Origin: Apodemus sylvaticus
Lineage: Eukaryota; Chordata; Mammalia; Rodentia; Muridae
Direction of reading: 5' to 3'
Assembly (NCBI RefSeq): GCF_947179515.1
Contig: NC_067472.1
Coordinates: 174,011,578-174,075,577, forward strand
Length of the DNA: 64,000 nucleotides
Notes under the pieces: model-generated
Told to the model about the DNA's origin: nothing
Database searches by the model: none
Seen by the model: only the letters and a program-made list of their open reading frames with translations
Program-made: the position numbers and the translations under genes
Shown: one piece after another, positions 20,031-32,400 of the stretch
Position numbering within the stretch: position 1 is the first letter of the stretch
Layout of the letters: every line of letters begins with the position of its first letter

Positions 20031-22483
20031 TCAGGACAACTTTTTGCTTTATGGAGACTATAGCTACTAGGGTGAGATTGTCATAAGAAGTCTGAGCAGT
20101 TAGACCTCTGACATCTGATCTGCTTTGATTGCAAACCTTGGGACAGTCCTGACATGAGCTCTTGCATTATGTTTTATTAAAAAAAAACTTGGATGTTGAT
20201 TTTAGAGAAAACCTCAAATTAACTTTGACTTTTGCTTTTTTAACATAACTTTGTGAAGTCTTGGAGCTGTTAGAAGGACATTGGTCTTTGGTGTTTACGG
20301 CTGGGGGTCACAGTGTGTTGTTGGCACACTATTTATCTGAATGCCAAACATTGTTCTTCACCCTCCTGTTACTGAATCCCATTTTCTATATTTTCAGGCC
20401 ATTTAAATTTCATTGCATTGTTTTTTTTTTTTTTTATCAACCCAAAGTAAATTCCTACTTTCCAGACTTCCCATGGCCCAGCACACATACTATTTGCTGC
20501 AGATACCCTATGCCTGTTTCTAAGGCTTGTGTTGGTCGTTCAGCAGGATGTGCTGAACAATGGCAGACACATAGCTGTTGCCACAGTGGGGATAGAAGCA
20601 AATTCTGAGGGTCAGTATTTAAAAGGAACATTTTGAGGACATGGGGCTGGGGGTTGTACATGTCAGGCTTAATATTAAGACAAAAACAAGCAAGCAAATA
20701 AACAAACAAAAAACCCAGAACGATTAATAAACCAGTGTCTTATTTTTCTAGGACTTTAAATCAAAGAACATATATTACAGGATATTTAGGATTTAGAGTT
20801 AGATTTCATTCCCAGAAGGAAAAAAAAAACCGCAGTAATGAACCCAGTATCTTAAAAAGGCTGCTTTTCACTTCTTCTTGCTTTATACTGAACATCTTCT
20901 GCGTGTGGAAGATTTCAATGTCAAAAGCTCCATTCTTCTGTGTTTTATTTCTGAAACTTTCAAATGCAATGAACATCCTCTCACTACTTCTGGTGTCTCA
21001 TCTTTCTTATTCATGCCCCATCGTGGGGTTTAAGAGAGAAACATTTTGATTAGAGGGTAAAACATCGTCCAGCCGTAACTGGCTAATTCTCAGAGGTAGG
21101 ACATAAGATCTCATCCTCTTTTTAGTACTCAGCACTACTTATTGGAAGCTAAGAATGTGCTCGGCAAAGGGCTGCCAGGAATATGAGGCTAAGATGGTTT
21201 TGAGTCCAGATACTTAAAAGAGACCTAAATATACCACAAAAGAAAGACCGCAATGCAAGCACTTGCTTCTGCGAACTCTTATAAAATAGATTGGTATAGA
21301 TCGAAAAATCCCTGGTCTGCAACACAAGATTCAAATTAACTTTGTGAAGGGCGTCTTTGTAATAACCCTGCAAAAATGATGAACACGAGGCCAGTCCATC
21401 AGTGAGCTGAAAATTCCCAAATACAAATTATACTATATATACTATATATGCAATTATCCTAATCTTGGGTCAATTTCAGTGCAAAGCTTACAGTCATGGG
21501 ACTTTTGAAACACTTTCTGACTAGAATATTTGCAAGGGGGAAGACATATTGACATATAATGGATATGTTTTTCATATGTCTTTAAAAGGGCAAATAAATA
21601 CCTTGGAGAAGGAACAAAGTTAGTGAGCATTAGATGAGTAGCTGAAAGTTTCACGTTCTGTACATGCATATGGCTAAAGTTTTAGTTTTTGTCACTCTTG
21701 TAAAAAGGGAACTCAGCTATGCTACGATTATGTCTTTCTGAGATCTCATCTTAGCTGTTTGGAGGGGACTCTGAGAACTCTATATGACCTCTCTATGTGA
21801 AAACAAGGCCAGGGACCAATTTTCCCTTGATTAAAGAGTATCTGCTAGTCACCTAAAATTTAAACCTCTAGTGAGATCGTGGGTATTAGCATGCCACTGT
21901 GAAGTAACACAGGTTTTCATTTACAGAGGCAATACAGTGCCTGGAGAAAGTGCTTAACCAGTCAAAGGAGCAGCTAAGGTGGCAGCTTACAAACCAATTC
22001 ATTAGTCATTAGTGCCAAAGCCTTGGTGTCCTGGGGACTTTGGTTTGCATAGGTTTTGAGGCTGTTGTTGTAAGGTTGTTGCAAGCTTCCCTTCCCTACT
22101 TTTTAAGTTTTGAATGGTTCATTCAAGTTGACTCCAAACGCCGGTTTTTTTGAAGAATTCAGGAATATAAACCTTTGTGACTCTGGCAACAATGTTAGAT
22201 GAGGGAAGAGGTCATTATCCCCATAATGGAAGAGAATAACAGGACCTAGAAAGCACCACTCCATGGGAATGAAGTTATAAAGATGCAGGTAACTTCTTAT
22301 GTAATGTAAAATGCCAAAACTCATCTGAGTGGTAGAACCCTTGATTGTGGAAGATGAAGGGACTGTTAAATACAAACTGTATGACTGGATGGCTCCATTT
22401 CAAGTTCTATATAACCTTTAAAAGACATGGCTCCAGCCTTCATGCAAACACAGGGCACCTGGGCATGTTCATGAAGTGTTTTC

Positions 22484-22487
<4 letters not shown>
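20031..22487. other. Anonymous sequence, no gene
   Basis: A T tract at about 20420-20436, otherwise low-GC apparently unique DNA. No exon or repeat that I can support. Confidence 0.45.
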
Positions 22488-22516
<29 letters not shown>

Positions 22517-22553
22517 GTTTTGTTTTGATTTGATTTGATTTGATTTGACTTGA
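22488..22553. repeat. (TTTTG)n-(TTTGA)n simple repeat
   Basis: About 66 bp of pentamer repeats that switch from TTTTG to TTTGA. This may be the tail of an eroded SINE. Confidence 0.85.
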
Positions 22554-25033
22554 TTGAGACCAGGTCTCAGCTAGAATTATGCCTTTTGAATAAATCCCTA
22601 CTTAGTACTAATGCTACTAAGCAATGGATCACATTTTGAATCAGCAAAACTCTCCATCTTTGGGGAGGTAATTAGGGAGAGGTTAGAATGTAAGCCCTTC
22701 GATTCACTTAATGAATTCAGTGTAAATGCAACATGAACACTTGACATTCAGAATCATGTGGGAATACCTCACCCATCTCTTACTGAATAAATGAATAATT
22801 CTAAAAAAATATTGGTAAAAGAAAAACATTTTTTTAAAGACCAGGTTTGGTTCTATCCTAGGTCTCTGGACTATCCAGTCTGGTTCCTGGCCTTCTAGGG
22901 AGTGTCAGGTATGGACTTCCTCTCAGGGAGTGGGCCTCAAATTAAATCAAACATTGTTTAGCCACTCCCACAAGTTCTGCACCACCACTGCCCCAACATA
23001 TTTGCAGGCAATACAGATTGTTGGCCAGTGGTTTTGTGATCACGTTTTTCTTTTGGTAGCCTGCAGCTTATCTTCCCACACCAAGAGACTACAATGTAGG
23101 GAAAAGGCTCCAACTTGACCTCCTCAATGAGCTGAGTGGATGTTTTCCTCCAGCAAAAGGGGACCAATTTTAGTTTGTGGAGAGCAACCTTCTGCCCTAA
23201 CATTGGCCTGGGTTTTTAAAGTCCTCCACAGGCCAACCCCCTCAGCCAACAACACAACCCAATGTAATCCACTCATGCCAATGGAAGCCTTGCTTGACTA
23301 CAAGAGACAGTTAAGACTCCTTATACCCCCCTACTCCCTTTACTTAGAGTCTTCCCTAGGGTCACCCTGGTAAATTTCAGAAAGTTTCTACTGTGCTAGT
23401 TTTCTACATCACCCCTCAAATGTACCCCAATTCCTGCCATCTGTCTCTGCAGTCTCTCCCTCCATGCCATCTCCCTCTACCTTCGATCCCTCCTGTTCCC
23501 ATCCCCACCTGTCCCCAGTCCACCCACAAAAATCTATTCTATTTCCCCTTCCCACAGACATACATGCTTCTCCCCTAACCCTGCCCTCTTCACCCAACAT
23601 CTCTGGGTCTATGGATTGTAGCTTGGTTATTATTTACTTAATGTCTAATATCCAATTATAGGTGAATATCTACCATTTTGTCTTTCTGGGTCTGGGTTAA
23701 CTCACTCAGCATGATTTTTCTAGTTACATCCATTTGGCTGCAAATTTCATGATGTCATTTCTTTTAACAGCTGAGTTAAATTCCAGCTGAGTACTATTCC
23801 ATTGTATAAACATACCACATTTTGTTTATTCTTTATTCTATTGGGGGGACATTTAGGTTCTTTCCAGTTTATGTCTGTTATGAATAAAGCTGCCATGAAC
23901 TTTTTGAATAAGTGTTATTATGGTAGGATGGTGTGTTATTTGGGTATATATGAAAGAGTGGTATAGCTGGGTCTTGAGGTAGATCTGTTCTCATTTTTTG
24001 AGGAGCCACTATATAGATTTCCATAGTGGCTGCAAACGTTGGCACTCCCACGAGTAGTAGAGGAGTGTCATCCTTGCTCCCTCTTATCACCAGGATGAGC
24101 TGTCTGTCACTTGTGTGATTGATCTTAGCCTTTCAGACAGGTATAAGATGGAATCTCATATTGGTTTTGATTTGCATTTTCCTAATGACTAAGGATGTTG
24201 AAAATTTCTTTAAATATTTCTCAGCCTTTTGAGATTCCTTTATTGAGAGTTACCTGTTTAGATTTGTATTCCAATTTTTAATTGGATTATTTGATTTCGA
24301 TATGAGTTTCTTTAGTTCGTTACCTAGTTTGAATATTAATCCTCTATCAGATGTGGAATTGGTAAACATCTTTTTCCATTCTGTAGGTTGAATCTTTGTC
24401 CAGTTGATAGTATCTTTTGCCTTATCGAAGCTTTTCAGTGTCTTGAAATCCCATTTATTAATTGTTGATCTTAGTGACGGTACTACTGGTGTTCTGTTCA
24501 GAAAGTTGTTTCCTAGGCCAAAGCATTCAAGCCTCATCCCCCATCTTTTCTTTCAGGTTCAGTATATCCAGTTTTATGCTTGGGACTTTGATCCATTTGG
24601 ACTTGAGATTTGTACAGGGTGATAACAATGGATCTATTTATCTGCTTGGATTCTTCTATATGCAGGCATCCAGTTTGAAAAGCACCATTTGTAAAGATGA
24701 AGTATTTTTCCTGTGCTCATATTTCTGGCTTCCTTATCAAATATCATGTGTATGTGTGTGGATTTATGAGTCTTCAATTAGATTCCATTGTTCAATGTGT
24801 CTTTTTTTGCCGAAAAAATGTCCTTTTTAATTACTATAGCTTTGCAGTACAACTTGAAATCAGGGATGATAGTACCTCTAGGAACTATTTTATTGTTCTA
24901 GCTATTTTGTGGTTTTTTTTCCCATGTGTTTCCATATGAAATTGAGAATTGTCCTTTCAAGGTCTGTAAAGAATTGTTTTGGAATTTTGTTGGGGGATTG
25001 CATTGGATCCCTTTTTGAGTGATTGCTTTTAGT

Positions 25034-25354
25034 AGTGTGATGGTTTGTACATGCTCGGCCCAGGGAGTGGCACCATTAGAGGTTGTGGCCTTGTTGGAGT
25101 AAGTGTGTCACTGTGGGTGTGGGCTTTAAAGACCCTCATCCTAGCTGCCCAGAATTCTTCTAGCAACCTTCTGATGAAGATGTAGAACCCTCAGCTTATC
25201 CTGCACCATGTCTGTCTGGATGCTGCCATGTTACCACCTTGATGATAATGGCCTGAACTTCTTAACCTATAAGCCAGCCCCAATTAAATGTTGCCCTTTA
25301 TAAGACTTGCATTGGTCATGGTGTATGCTCACAGCAGTAAAACCCTAAGACAGG
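25034..25354 (+). repeat. Rodent interspersed repeat, family A (URR1-like?)
   Basis: A block from 'tgtgatggtttgtacatg' to 'aaaaccctaagacagg' interrupts the old L1 ORF2. The same family occurs in reverse at 41916-42235. By memory this is a common rodent element, possibly URR1 (hAT-type); the name is uncertain. I see no clean target duplication. Confidence 0.65.
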
Positions 25355-26534
25355 AACGATGTCCATTTTTACTATGTTAATCCTACTGATTTATGAGAAT
25401 CTTTTCATCTTCTGATGTCTTCTTCAATTTCTTTCCTCAAAGGCTTTTAGTTTTTATCATACAATGCTTTCATTTGGTTGGTCAGAATTAAGCCAATATA
25501 TTTTATATGATTTGAGGCTATTGTGAAAGGTGTTGCTCACTGATTTCTTTCTCAGTCCATTTGCTGTTTGTATATAATAGGGTTACTAATTTTTTAAAAT
25601 TACTCTTGTATCCAGTCACTTCATTGAGAGTGATTGTCAGCTGTAAGTGTTCTGTAGTGGAAGTTTTAGGGTCACTTATGTAGAGTAAAATTTTATCTAC
25701 AAAGATACTTTGGCTTTTTCCTTTCCACTTTGTATCCCCTTGATCATTTCCAGTTGTCTATTACTTTAGCTGAACCTTCAAGAATAGATACAGAGTAGAC
25801 AACCTCGTCTTTTTCCTCATTTTGGTGGAAATGCTTTCTCTCCATTTAATTTAATGTTGACTATAGGCTTGCTGTAAAATTGCCTTTATTATGTTGAGGT
25901 ATGTAACTTGCATTCATAATCTCTCCAGGACTTTTATTATGAAGAGGTATTGATTTTGTTAAAGGCCTTTTCTGCATCCAATGAGATGATCATCTGTTTT
26001 TTTTTTTCTTTCAGTATGTTTATATGGTGGATTAAATTTAATGATTTTTCCTATGTTGAACCAGTCCTGAATCTTTGGGATGAATCCTACTTGATCAAGG
26101 TTGATAATCTTTTGATATGTTCTTGGATTTGGTTTGCAAATATTTTATTGAGTATTTTTGCATTTATGTTCATAAGGGAACCTGGTCTGTAATTTTCTCC
26201 TTATTGGGTCTTTATGTGGTTTCAGTATCAGGTTAACTGTGGTGTCATAAAATGAATTGGGCGATTTCTCTTCTGTTTTTATTTTGTGGAATAATTTGAG
26301 GATTGTTGGTGTTAATTATGAAAGTCTGGTAGAATTCTGCACTAACACCATTTGGTCCTGGGCTTATTTTGGTTGGGAGGCTTTTAATGACTCTCTCTAT
26401 TTCGCTTGGAGTTTTAAGGCTACTTAAGTAGTTTACTCAATATTGATTTAAGTTTTTTAAGTGGTACCATGGAGAAAGTTGTCCATTTGTTTTAGAATTT
26501 TCAATTTGTGGAGAAAGTGTTTCTAAAGTATGTC

Positions 26535-26682
26535 CTTTTTTATTTTTATTTTTACTAGATATTTTCTTTATTTACATTTCAAATGTTATCCCCTTTTCTG
26601 GTTTCCCCTCTGAAATTCCCCTATCCCATCCCCCCCATTCACCAACCTACCCACTCCTGCTTCCCTGTCTTGGCATTCCTTA
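26535..26682 (-). repeat. L1 3'-end fragment inserted in the old L1
   Basis: 'tttatttacatttcaaatg' followed by a C-rich stretch is the reversed end of a younger L1 3'UTR. It splits the ORF2 text: the old L1 reads 'gtatgtcctt' before it and 'gcattccttatgattttctg' after it, so a short duplicated 'tcctt' may be the TSD. Confidence 0.7.
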
Positions 26683-27670
26683 TGATTTTCTGAATTTCCT
26701 TAGTGTCTGTTGTTATATCTCACTTCTCATTTCTGATTTTGTTAATTTGGGTATTCCCCCTCTGCCTTTTAATTAGTTTGCATAAGAGTTTGTCTACTTT
26801 GTTGATTTTCTCAAAGAGCCAACTCTTTGTTTCATTGCTTCTTTATATTGTTCTCTTGGTTTCTATTTTATTGATTTTAGCCCTCAGTGTGATTACTGCT
26901 TGACATCCACTCCTCTTCGGTGCACTTGTTACTTTTTGTTCTAGAGTTTTTAGGTATACTGTTAAGTTGGTAGCATGAGATTTCCCCCAATCCCTCACTC
27001 CCATGGCACTTAGTGCTATGAACTTTCCTCTTAACACCATTTTCTTTGTGTCCATAAGTTTGGGTATGCTCTGTATTAATTTTCATTGAATTCTGAAACA
27101 TCTTTGTTTTTCTTTCTGTCTTGATCCATTTTTCATTGAGTAGAGAGTTGTTCACTTTCCATGACTTTGTAAGCTTTCTGTTGTTTCTGCTGTATTAATA
27201 TCCAGCTTTAAATTTTGGTAGCCCAATAGAAGGCAAGCAGTTGTTCAATTTTCTTATATCTGTTGAGACTTGCTTTGTGTCTCAGTGTGAGGTAAATTTT
27301 GGAGAAAGTTTCATGAGTTGCTGAGAAGTAGGTATATTCTTTTGTGTTTGGAAGAGATGTTGTGGATCTGTTAGATCCAGTATTTCTGTTTAATTTTTAT
27401 CTGGATTACTTGTCTATTGGTGAGAATGTGGTATTGTAGGCTCTTATCAGTGTGAGAGGGTCAATATGTGATTTAAACTGCAGTAGTGTTTCTTTTACAA
27501 AAATGAAGAGTCTTCATAAATATCTATTTTTGATTCTGAGGTATGGCTCTTGGATGCAGCAGAAGATTTTATCCTATTATCACATCCATTTTCTTCATAT
27601 TCTTATTGGGATATTGAAATCATTGATATTGAGAGATATCAATGGCTAAAGATTGTTCATTCCTATTATT

Positions 27671-27702
<32 letters not shown>

Positions 27703-27783
27703 GGTGGTGGTGGTGGTGGCATGTGTATGTGTGTGTGTGTGTCTGTATGTGTAAGAGAGAGAGAGAGAGGGAGGGAGAGAGGT
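27671..27783. repeat. (TTG)n-(TGG)n-(TG)n-(GA)n compound simple repeat
   Basis: Successive tracts of TTG, TGG, TG and GA abut the 5' end of the decayed L1. Translated Gly-rich and Thr/Pro-rich frames are repeat artefacts. Confidence 0.9.
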
Positions 27784-27784
27784 G

Positions 27785-28160
27785 GGAGTAAGGATGTCAG
27801 GAGGAGATGGTCTCTGGGATCCACAGGAGTTAAGAGCTGGAGGGGAAAAGAGGCCACAGTTGTTAACCTGTTGCTGTGCCATTGAAGAGACTGAGGCATT
27901 TGGTCTAGGGGAAAAGAGGGAGTAAAGAAGGTCTGCAGGCATCCCACCAGGTTTTCTGGCAGCTGTGACCTGTAGTTGAGTTGGGGGCTGGGACACAGTG
28001 ACAAGTAGGGGGAGGAATAATAGGAGCGAGTGGTTTGTGGGATTGACAAAGATTTGAATAGAGGGCAAGGGAGGCAGTAGTTGGTATTCTGTTGCAGGAC
28101 TAGGGATTGAGCCTTAGGAATTTGGTCTAGCGAACAGAGAGCAAATAAGGTCTGTGGGCA
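27785..28160. repeat. Two diverged tandem units of about 222 bp
   Basis: TTTGGTCTAG occurs at 27899-27908 and 28121-28130, each followed by 'gg/cgaa..agag' and 'aaggtctg(c/t)(a/g)ggca'. I read this as two decayed tandem units. They may be L1 5'UTR or 3'UTR monomers on the minus strand, but I cannot assign the family. Confidence 0.5.
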
Positions 28161-28394
28161 GGTTACCTGGTTGTTTAAAAGAAATCTTTAATATGTAGAT
28201 GAAAAATAAGTTGAAGAGGAGGGAAGGAAATATACAATGTACCTTTCAGATGTAAAGTAAATTAATCAATTAATATAAAATATAAATATAATATAAACAT
28301 TAAATAAATAAAAAATCCCCCCAAATATGTTGAGTATAGCAGAATATCATTAGGCATCATTTCATTGCCCCTCACCCACCCTTTTCTGCCAGTT

Positions 28395-28490
28395 TTTATT
28401 GGTACTATCCTAGGTCTTTGGGCTCCCTGGTTTCTGATTTCTGGTTCTCCAGGCAGTGTCAGGGGAAGGCTCCAAAATAAATTAATAATA
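28395..28490 (-). repeat. Lx-like L1 3'UTR fragment
   Basis: 'actatcctaggtctttggg' to 'ccaggcagtgtcagggg' parallels the 3'UTR text at 22855-22910 on the same strand. It is flanked on the right by an A/T-rich near-palindrome at about 28480-28515. Confidence 0.6.
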
Positions 28491-28899
28491 ATTAATTATT
28501 AATTAATAATAAAAAGTTGAGTTGATTCTAGGCCTGCAATGGTTGTGATATCAGCACTGTTTATAAAAATCAATAAAAAAGAAAAGACATATAAAGATTC
28601 TATAATTGTGGACATGTCAGTGCTGATATAAATCTAAATAAAATAGGGAAAGAATATCCTTAAGCATGGAAAACCTGTAAAGCCAATACCAACTTCAATG
28701 TCAGGAGTACCTAGTACTGTCCTTTACCACTTCTAATGGTTAACACTGTTTTGGAGGCTCTAATAAGCAGGAGAAGAAAATCACTTAAATATATGTATAT
28801 GTGTATTTGTATTTGTATATGTATATATAATATATATTTTATAATTTATTTGAAAATAAATTTCCAAGCCTAAATGATCTAACTAAACACTAGAATTAA

Positions 28900-29059
28900 C
28901 TTGGGTGGCTGAAGATATTGCTTAGCAAATTGAGATCACTTACTGTTCTGTCTGAGGGTGACAATTTTAGTTCCCAGTATCCACATCAGTCAGCTTACAA
29001 CTGCCTATAGCTCCAACTTCAGAGGATCTAATCTCAGTGAGCACCTTCACACATACATA

Positions 29060-29112
<53 letters not shown>

Positions 29113-29160
29113 ACTCAGACACAGACATAGACACAGACACAGACATAGACATAAAGACAC
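28900..29160 (+). repeat. B3/B2-type SINE with (CA)n and (ACAGAC)n tail
   Basis: A diverged SINE body (28900-29045, 'acaactgcctatagctccaa') continues into (CA)n at about 29059-29110 and a hexamer-like ACAGAC/ACATAG run to 29155. Microsatellites growing from SINE tails are common in rodents. Confidence 0.65.
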
Positions 29161-29243
29161 ATAATTAAATCTAAAGAATTTAGTAATGTGTTGACATTCA
29201 AAAGAATTTTTATTACATCAAAATACAAAAATACACTTAGGAT

Positions 29244-29376
29244 TGACCTGGTGAAATGGTTCATCAGGCAAAGACTTTTGCCTTACTATGATGCTTGATG
29301 ACTTGATTTAGACCATAGGATCCATAAGATGGAAAGCAAAAATCAATTCATACAAGTTGTCTTCTAAATGGATACA

Positions 29377-29426
<50 letters not shown>

Positions 29427-29440
29427 GCATAAATAAAATT
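29244..29440 (+). repeat. B4-type SINE with (CA)n tail
   Basis: A diverged head ('ggtgaaatggttcatcaggc'), then 'acaagttgtcttctaaatgg', a (CA)n run at 29373-29423 and 'ataaataaaattta'. This order fits ID/B4-type elements. Confidence 0.55.
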
Positions 29441-29565
29441 TATTTAAAATACAGACAAGAAAATGAAAAAAATGTGTGTTATGGTTTGACTGTCTACATG
29501 CTCTGGTTGAATTTAACTGCCACTGTTACTAAGATGCAGGACCAATAAAAGGTGATTAGCAGACT

Positions 29566-29820
29566 GGACAGATGGCTTAGGGGTAAAGAACATAGTTATT
29601 CTTGCAGAGGACCTGAGTTTGATTCCCAGCATCTACATAGTAGCTCATAAGTATCTATAATTCTGGTTCTAGGGAATTTGATGCTCTATTCTGACCTCTG
29701 GGGGCTCTTGCATGTACATGCTGCAATTTATGCACTAGGGGCATGTGCACACAAAGACACACACACATACACACACACACACACACACAAATGTGTATAT
29801 ATGAATAAATGTTTTTAAAA
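29566..29820 (+). repeat. B3-type SINE with (CA)n tail
   Basis: Head 'gactggacagatggcttagg', the B-box-like 'ctgagtttgattcccagcat', then 'gctcttgcatgtacatgc', (CA)n and an A-rich end. A clear B3 layout. Confidence 0.75.
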
Positions 29821-30750
29821 GGCAAATATCCTGGAAAGAATTAGCATTCCTCTAATATAAATGTGGCAGGGCGGAGGGAGAGGGCCCTGGTGGAGTGGAA
29901 GTAGTTTCCTCCCTTTCTGTCTGTTTCCCTCAGGCTTACTTGCCCTTCCTCCATGTTAACAGGTCATTGCCAGATGCCAGCTTCATGCATGCTTTTGCAC
30001 CCTTCAGAATCTTGATTTGTTTGAGCTAAAGATTGCTTATAATTACTCAGTTTGATATTCTGTTATGATAGCAATGAATGGATTGAAGCCAATATGTCAC
30101 CAACTCCTGAGTGGAGACTGTGATTTATGACAGTAGTCTTTGTTCTGGAACACAGTGGATACTTAAAAATAAACACTCATCTGTGAATGACTATGGTCAC
30201 CAAAAGTGCAAACCATGAAAAAAAAAAGCCTAAATAGCATAAGGATTTATCTGAAACAGTAAATCAAGATCTAAACAAATGGGTCAAGAGCATGGTTGCA
30301 GTCATTGAAGAGCTTATTTCCAAATCAATGTTGATTTTAAATAAACTTCCAATTAGAATCAATACTTCATTTTAAAGTTGATTTGTTTTATTTAGAATAA
30401 AACAATTTCAGTTTGCATAGTAGCCAAGAGCTTTCAAGATTTGCTTCAAATAGGAGAAACCACATCGTCACTGCCATCGAATTAATATGGCTATGGTCTT
30501 AGAAAGGCCCGGCACTGGAACGAAATTAGTAAAGAACTAGATCTCAGGCCATTTGCGAACTCAACACAATGCTAGTAGATTCAAATCAATGGAATAATAA
30601 ACTGCCTTTAATAAATGGGGTTGGCAGCTTGTAGGATCCAAGCAGAAGATGATAAGCACTGGACTCCAGTTTTCATCATGTTTAAAATGACTTCTGAAGG
30701 ACAAGGGCCATGTCTTGGTTTTGTAGCTGTAGCTTAAGAGACGAGAAGAC
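29821..30750. other. Apparently unique sequence, no gene
   Basis: Low repeat content. 30300-30650 is A/T-rich and free of recognised repeats, so it may be a conserved noncoding stretch, but I cannot test that here. Confidence 0.4.
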
Positions 30751-30751
30751 C

Positions 30752-30845
30752 TTGGGCCTGGAGAGATAGCCAGCAGTTAAGAGAGCTAGCTGCTCTACCA
30801 GAGGGCCCAGGTTTGATTCCCAGCACCCACATGGTGGCTCACTGT
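30752..30845 (+). repeat. B2 SINE head, truncated
   Basis: 'gcctggagagatagccagca', 'gtttgattcccagcaccc' and 'acatggtggctcac' are the B2 tRNA-derived head and early body. The B2 text stops near 30845. Confidence 0.75.
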
Positions 30846-31509
30846 GGGGGCAGTGGACCGTGGTAAGGTTGAGTGGGTTCAGAAACCCTGGCACCTCAAA
30901 ACTGCCCTACGAGCAGGTGATCCTCAGTGCAACCCTGTGGCAATCATTATTTAAGGGGAAAAAAAGGTGCATTTGTCAGTTGTTCTCACCACTTCTCTTA
31001 CCTACATGAAATGGCCATTTCTAGGGGAAAAAAGTCATCCCCTGCTGAGCTGAGAGAGCAGGTAGAACGTAGTACCTGTGAGAAGCAGAGGGTGGATCTC
31101 CAGAGTGGGATGAGAACTGGGGGCAGCTGACAGGAAACAAAAACAAAACAGAAAAAACAAAGAGCTTGCTGGATGGTGCTGGATGGTCCGTGCTTCTCAT
31201 AGTAAGAAAGGGAAACAAAGAGAAGGCAGAGTAATAAGAAAATGGAGAATTCTAGCAGGAAAGCCAAAAGATGCAGATTGTGGTTACTGTACCTCTGGGC
31301 AGTTTTCTTTCATTTTTTTTTGAACTCAAGAAGCCAGAGCTGGGGAATTCATCTTTGATTGAATTGAGAGTGGAAGAAAGATCATTTAAGATCTAATATT
31401 TTTCTTTGCTTGACAATGAAATTGTTCACAGTCGTGGGAAATGAAGAGATAAAAGTGTGGCTAGGTTAGAAAAAACAGTATTTTATTTAAATGTTTCTTC
31501 TCAGCTGTG
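30846..31509. other. Anonymous sequence, no gene
   Basis: Only short frames, and no recognised repeat. Confidence 0.4.
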
Positions 31510-31612
31510 TTCTGTTATGAGACAGGATTTCATTGGGGAGGCATGCTGGTCTCAAACTTGAACCCCTTCTTCTGCCTCCAAGAGACAGGGATTATAGGCA
31601 TGTGTCACACTT
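31510..31612 (-). repeat. Diverged B1-like SINE, minus strand
   Basis: 'gagacaggatttcattgggg' to 'ggattataggcatgtgtcac' is a reversed B1 pattern with divergence. Confidence 0.6.
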
Positions 31613-32109
31613 AACTCTGAGATATTTCCTCAGTACAAAAATAATAGCAAACAAGAACTTGAAAGTCCAGAAAAAATATACAAGAAAGGAAAACATAAAA
31701 ACACATAAAAAAGCAAAAGCTGCCAAATAAAATTGTATAATTTTCTTCCTGGAACTTAACTCAATAATCAGTGTTCTAGAATATTATAATTATTAAAAAT
31801 TTTATTTTAGTTTATCATTGAAAGTATATAATGGCTTCATTTCATGGTGACAAAGAAAATTATAGCTCAGAAAAGGAAACTATAAATATATCCACTGACA
31901 AAAAAATCTCTTAAATTTTATAGTCATATTCACATCTGTAACTGTGATTAAAATAAAGTTGAAATCATGGTTAAAAAAATCATCAAAATCTTACACAAAG
32001 ATAAACATTCCTAATATTTAGATTTATGTTACAACACTTTCATTTATATGTGTGATTTTCTTTGTAAAAAATAAATTTAAAATTTTATATATTCATTGTA
32101 TATGTATTG
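31613..32109. other. A/T-rich anonymous sequence, no gene
   Basis: A-rich runs follow the B1, then A/T-rich DNA with no recognised feature. Confidence 0.4.
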
Positions 32110-32190
32110 GTGTTTTGCCAGCATGAATATCTGTGTACCACATGTATGCCTGGTTCTGGAGGAAGCCAGAAGAGGGCAAATCACAAGGGA
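32110..32190 (-). repeat. B3-type SINE fragment, minus strand
   Basis: 'tgtatgcctggttctggagg' and 'gccagaagagggcaaatcac' match a reversed B3 3' body. Confidence 0.55.
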
Positions 32191-32212
32191 CATTGGCTTT
32201 CAAAAATCTTTG

Positions 32213-32400
32213 AATATTGGCTATGAGATGTCTCAGCTAGTAAATGTGCTTACCCTCTAAGCCTAATAGACAAAACAAATTTCCTCCTTGAATCCTGTGG
32301 AAGAATGAGAGAACTTCTTCCCCAAAGTTGTTCTCTGATGTTGTCTGCATTTGCACCATGATACTTTCATGTACACACATGCACACAAACTGTAAAGAAG
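32213..32400 (+). repeat. Diverged B4/B3-type SINE, plus strand
   Basis: Head-like 'ggctatgagatgtctcagct', then a body ending in 'cacacatgcacacaaactg'. Strongly diverged. Confidence 0.4.

Larger units (their letters stand above)
23640..27655 (-). pseudogene. L1 ORF2 pseudogene (Lx-like), many stops and frameshifts
   Basis: Short open pieces align to the intact ORF2 of this window. 24537-24250 matches the region with WDFKTLKSFDKAKDTINWT (intact: about residues 1013-1029). 27055-26843 matches the LRGKFIALSA segment (about 295-304). 24090-23878 matches the DPAIPL...IYP segment near the C-terminus. The endonuclease part at 27160-27655 is shorter than in the intact copies, indicating internal deletion. 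The gene is not functional. Confidence 0.85.
22840..27660 (-). mobile_element. Decayed Lx-like LINE-1, minus strand, with nested insertions
   Basis: The reverse strand reads as an old L1: 3'UTR from about 22840 to 23640, including a polypurine-rich segment (pyrimidine on plus, 23430-23600), then ORF2 back to its N-terminal end near 27655. The 3'UTR text around 22855-23000 matches what I remember of Lx-type rodent L1 3'UTRs. It stops near the ORF2 start, so it is 5'-truncated, and it borders simple repeats. Two later insertions lie at about 25034-25354 and 26535-26682. Confidence 0.8.

Noticed and set aside
23393..23661. Pro/Ser-rich plus-strand frames with few stops
   Set aside because: They lie in the pyrimidine-rich reverse strand of the old L1 3'UTR.
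27646..28068. Minus-strand frames of 127-140 codons with Thr/Pro runs
   Set aside because: They run through TTG/TGG/TG/GA repeats and tandem-unit DNA. No protein signature.
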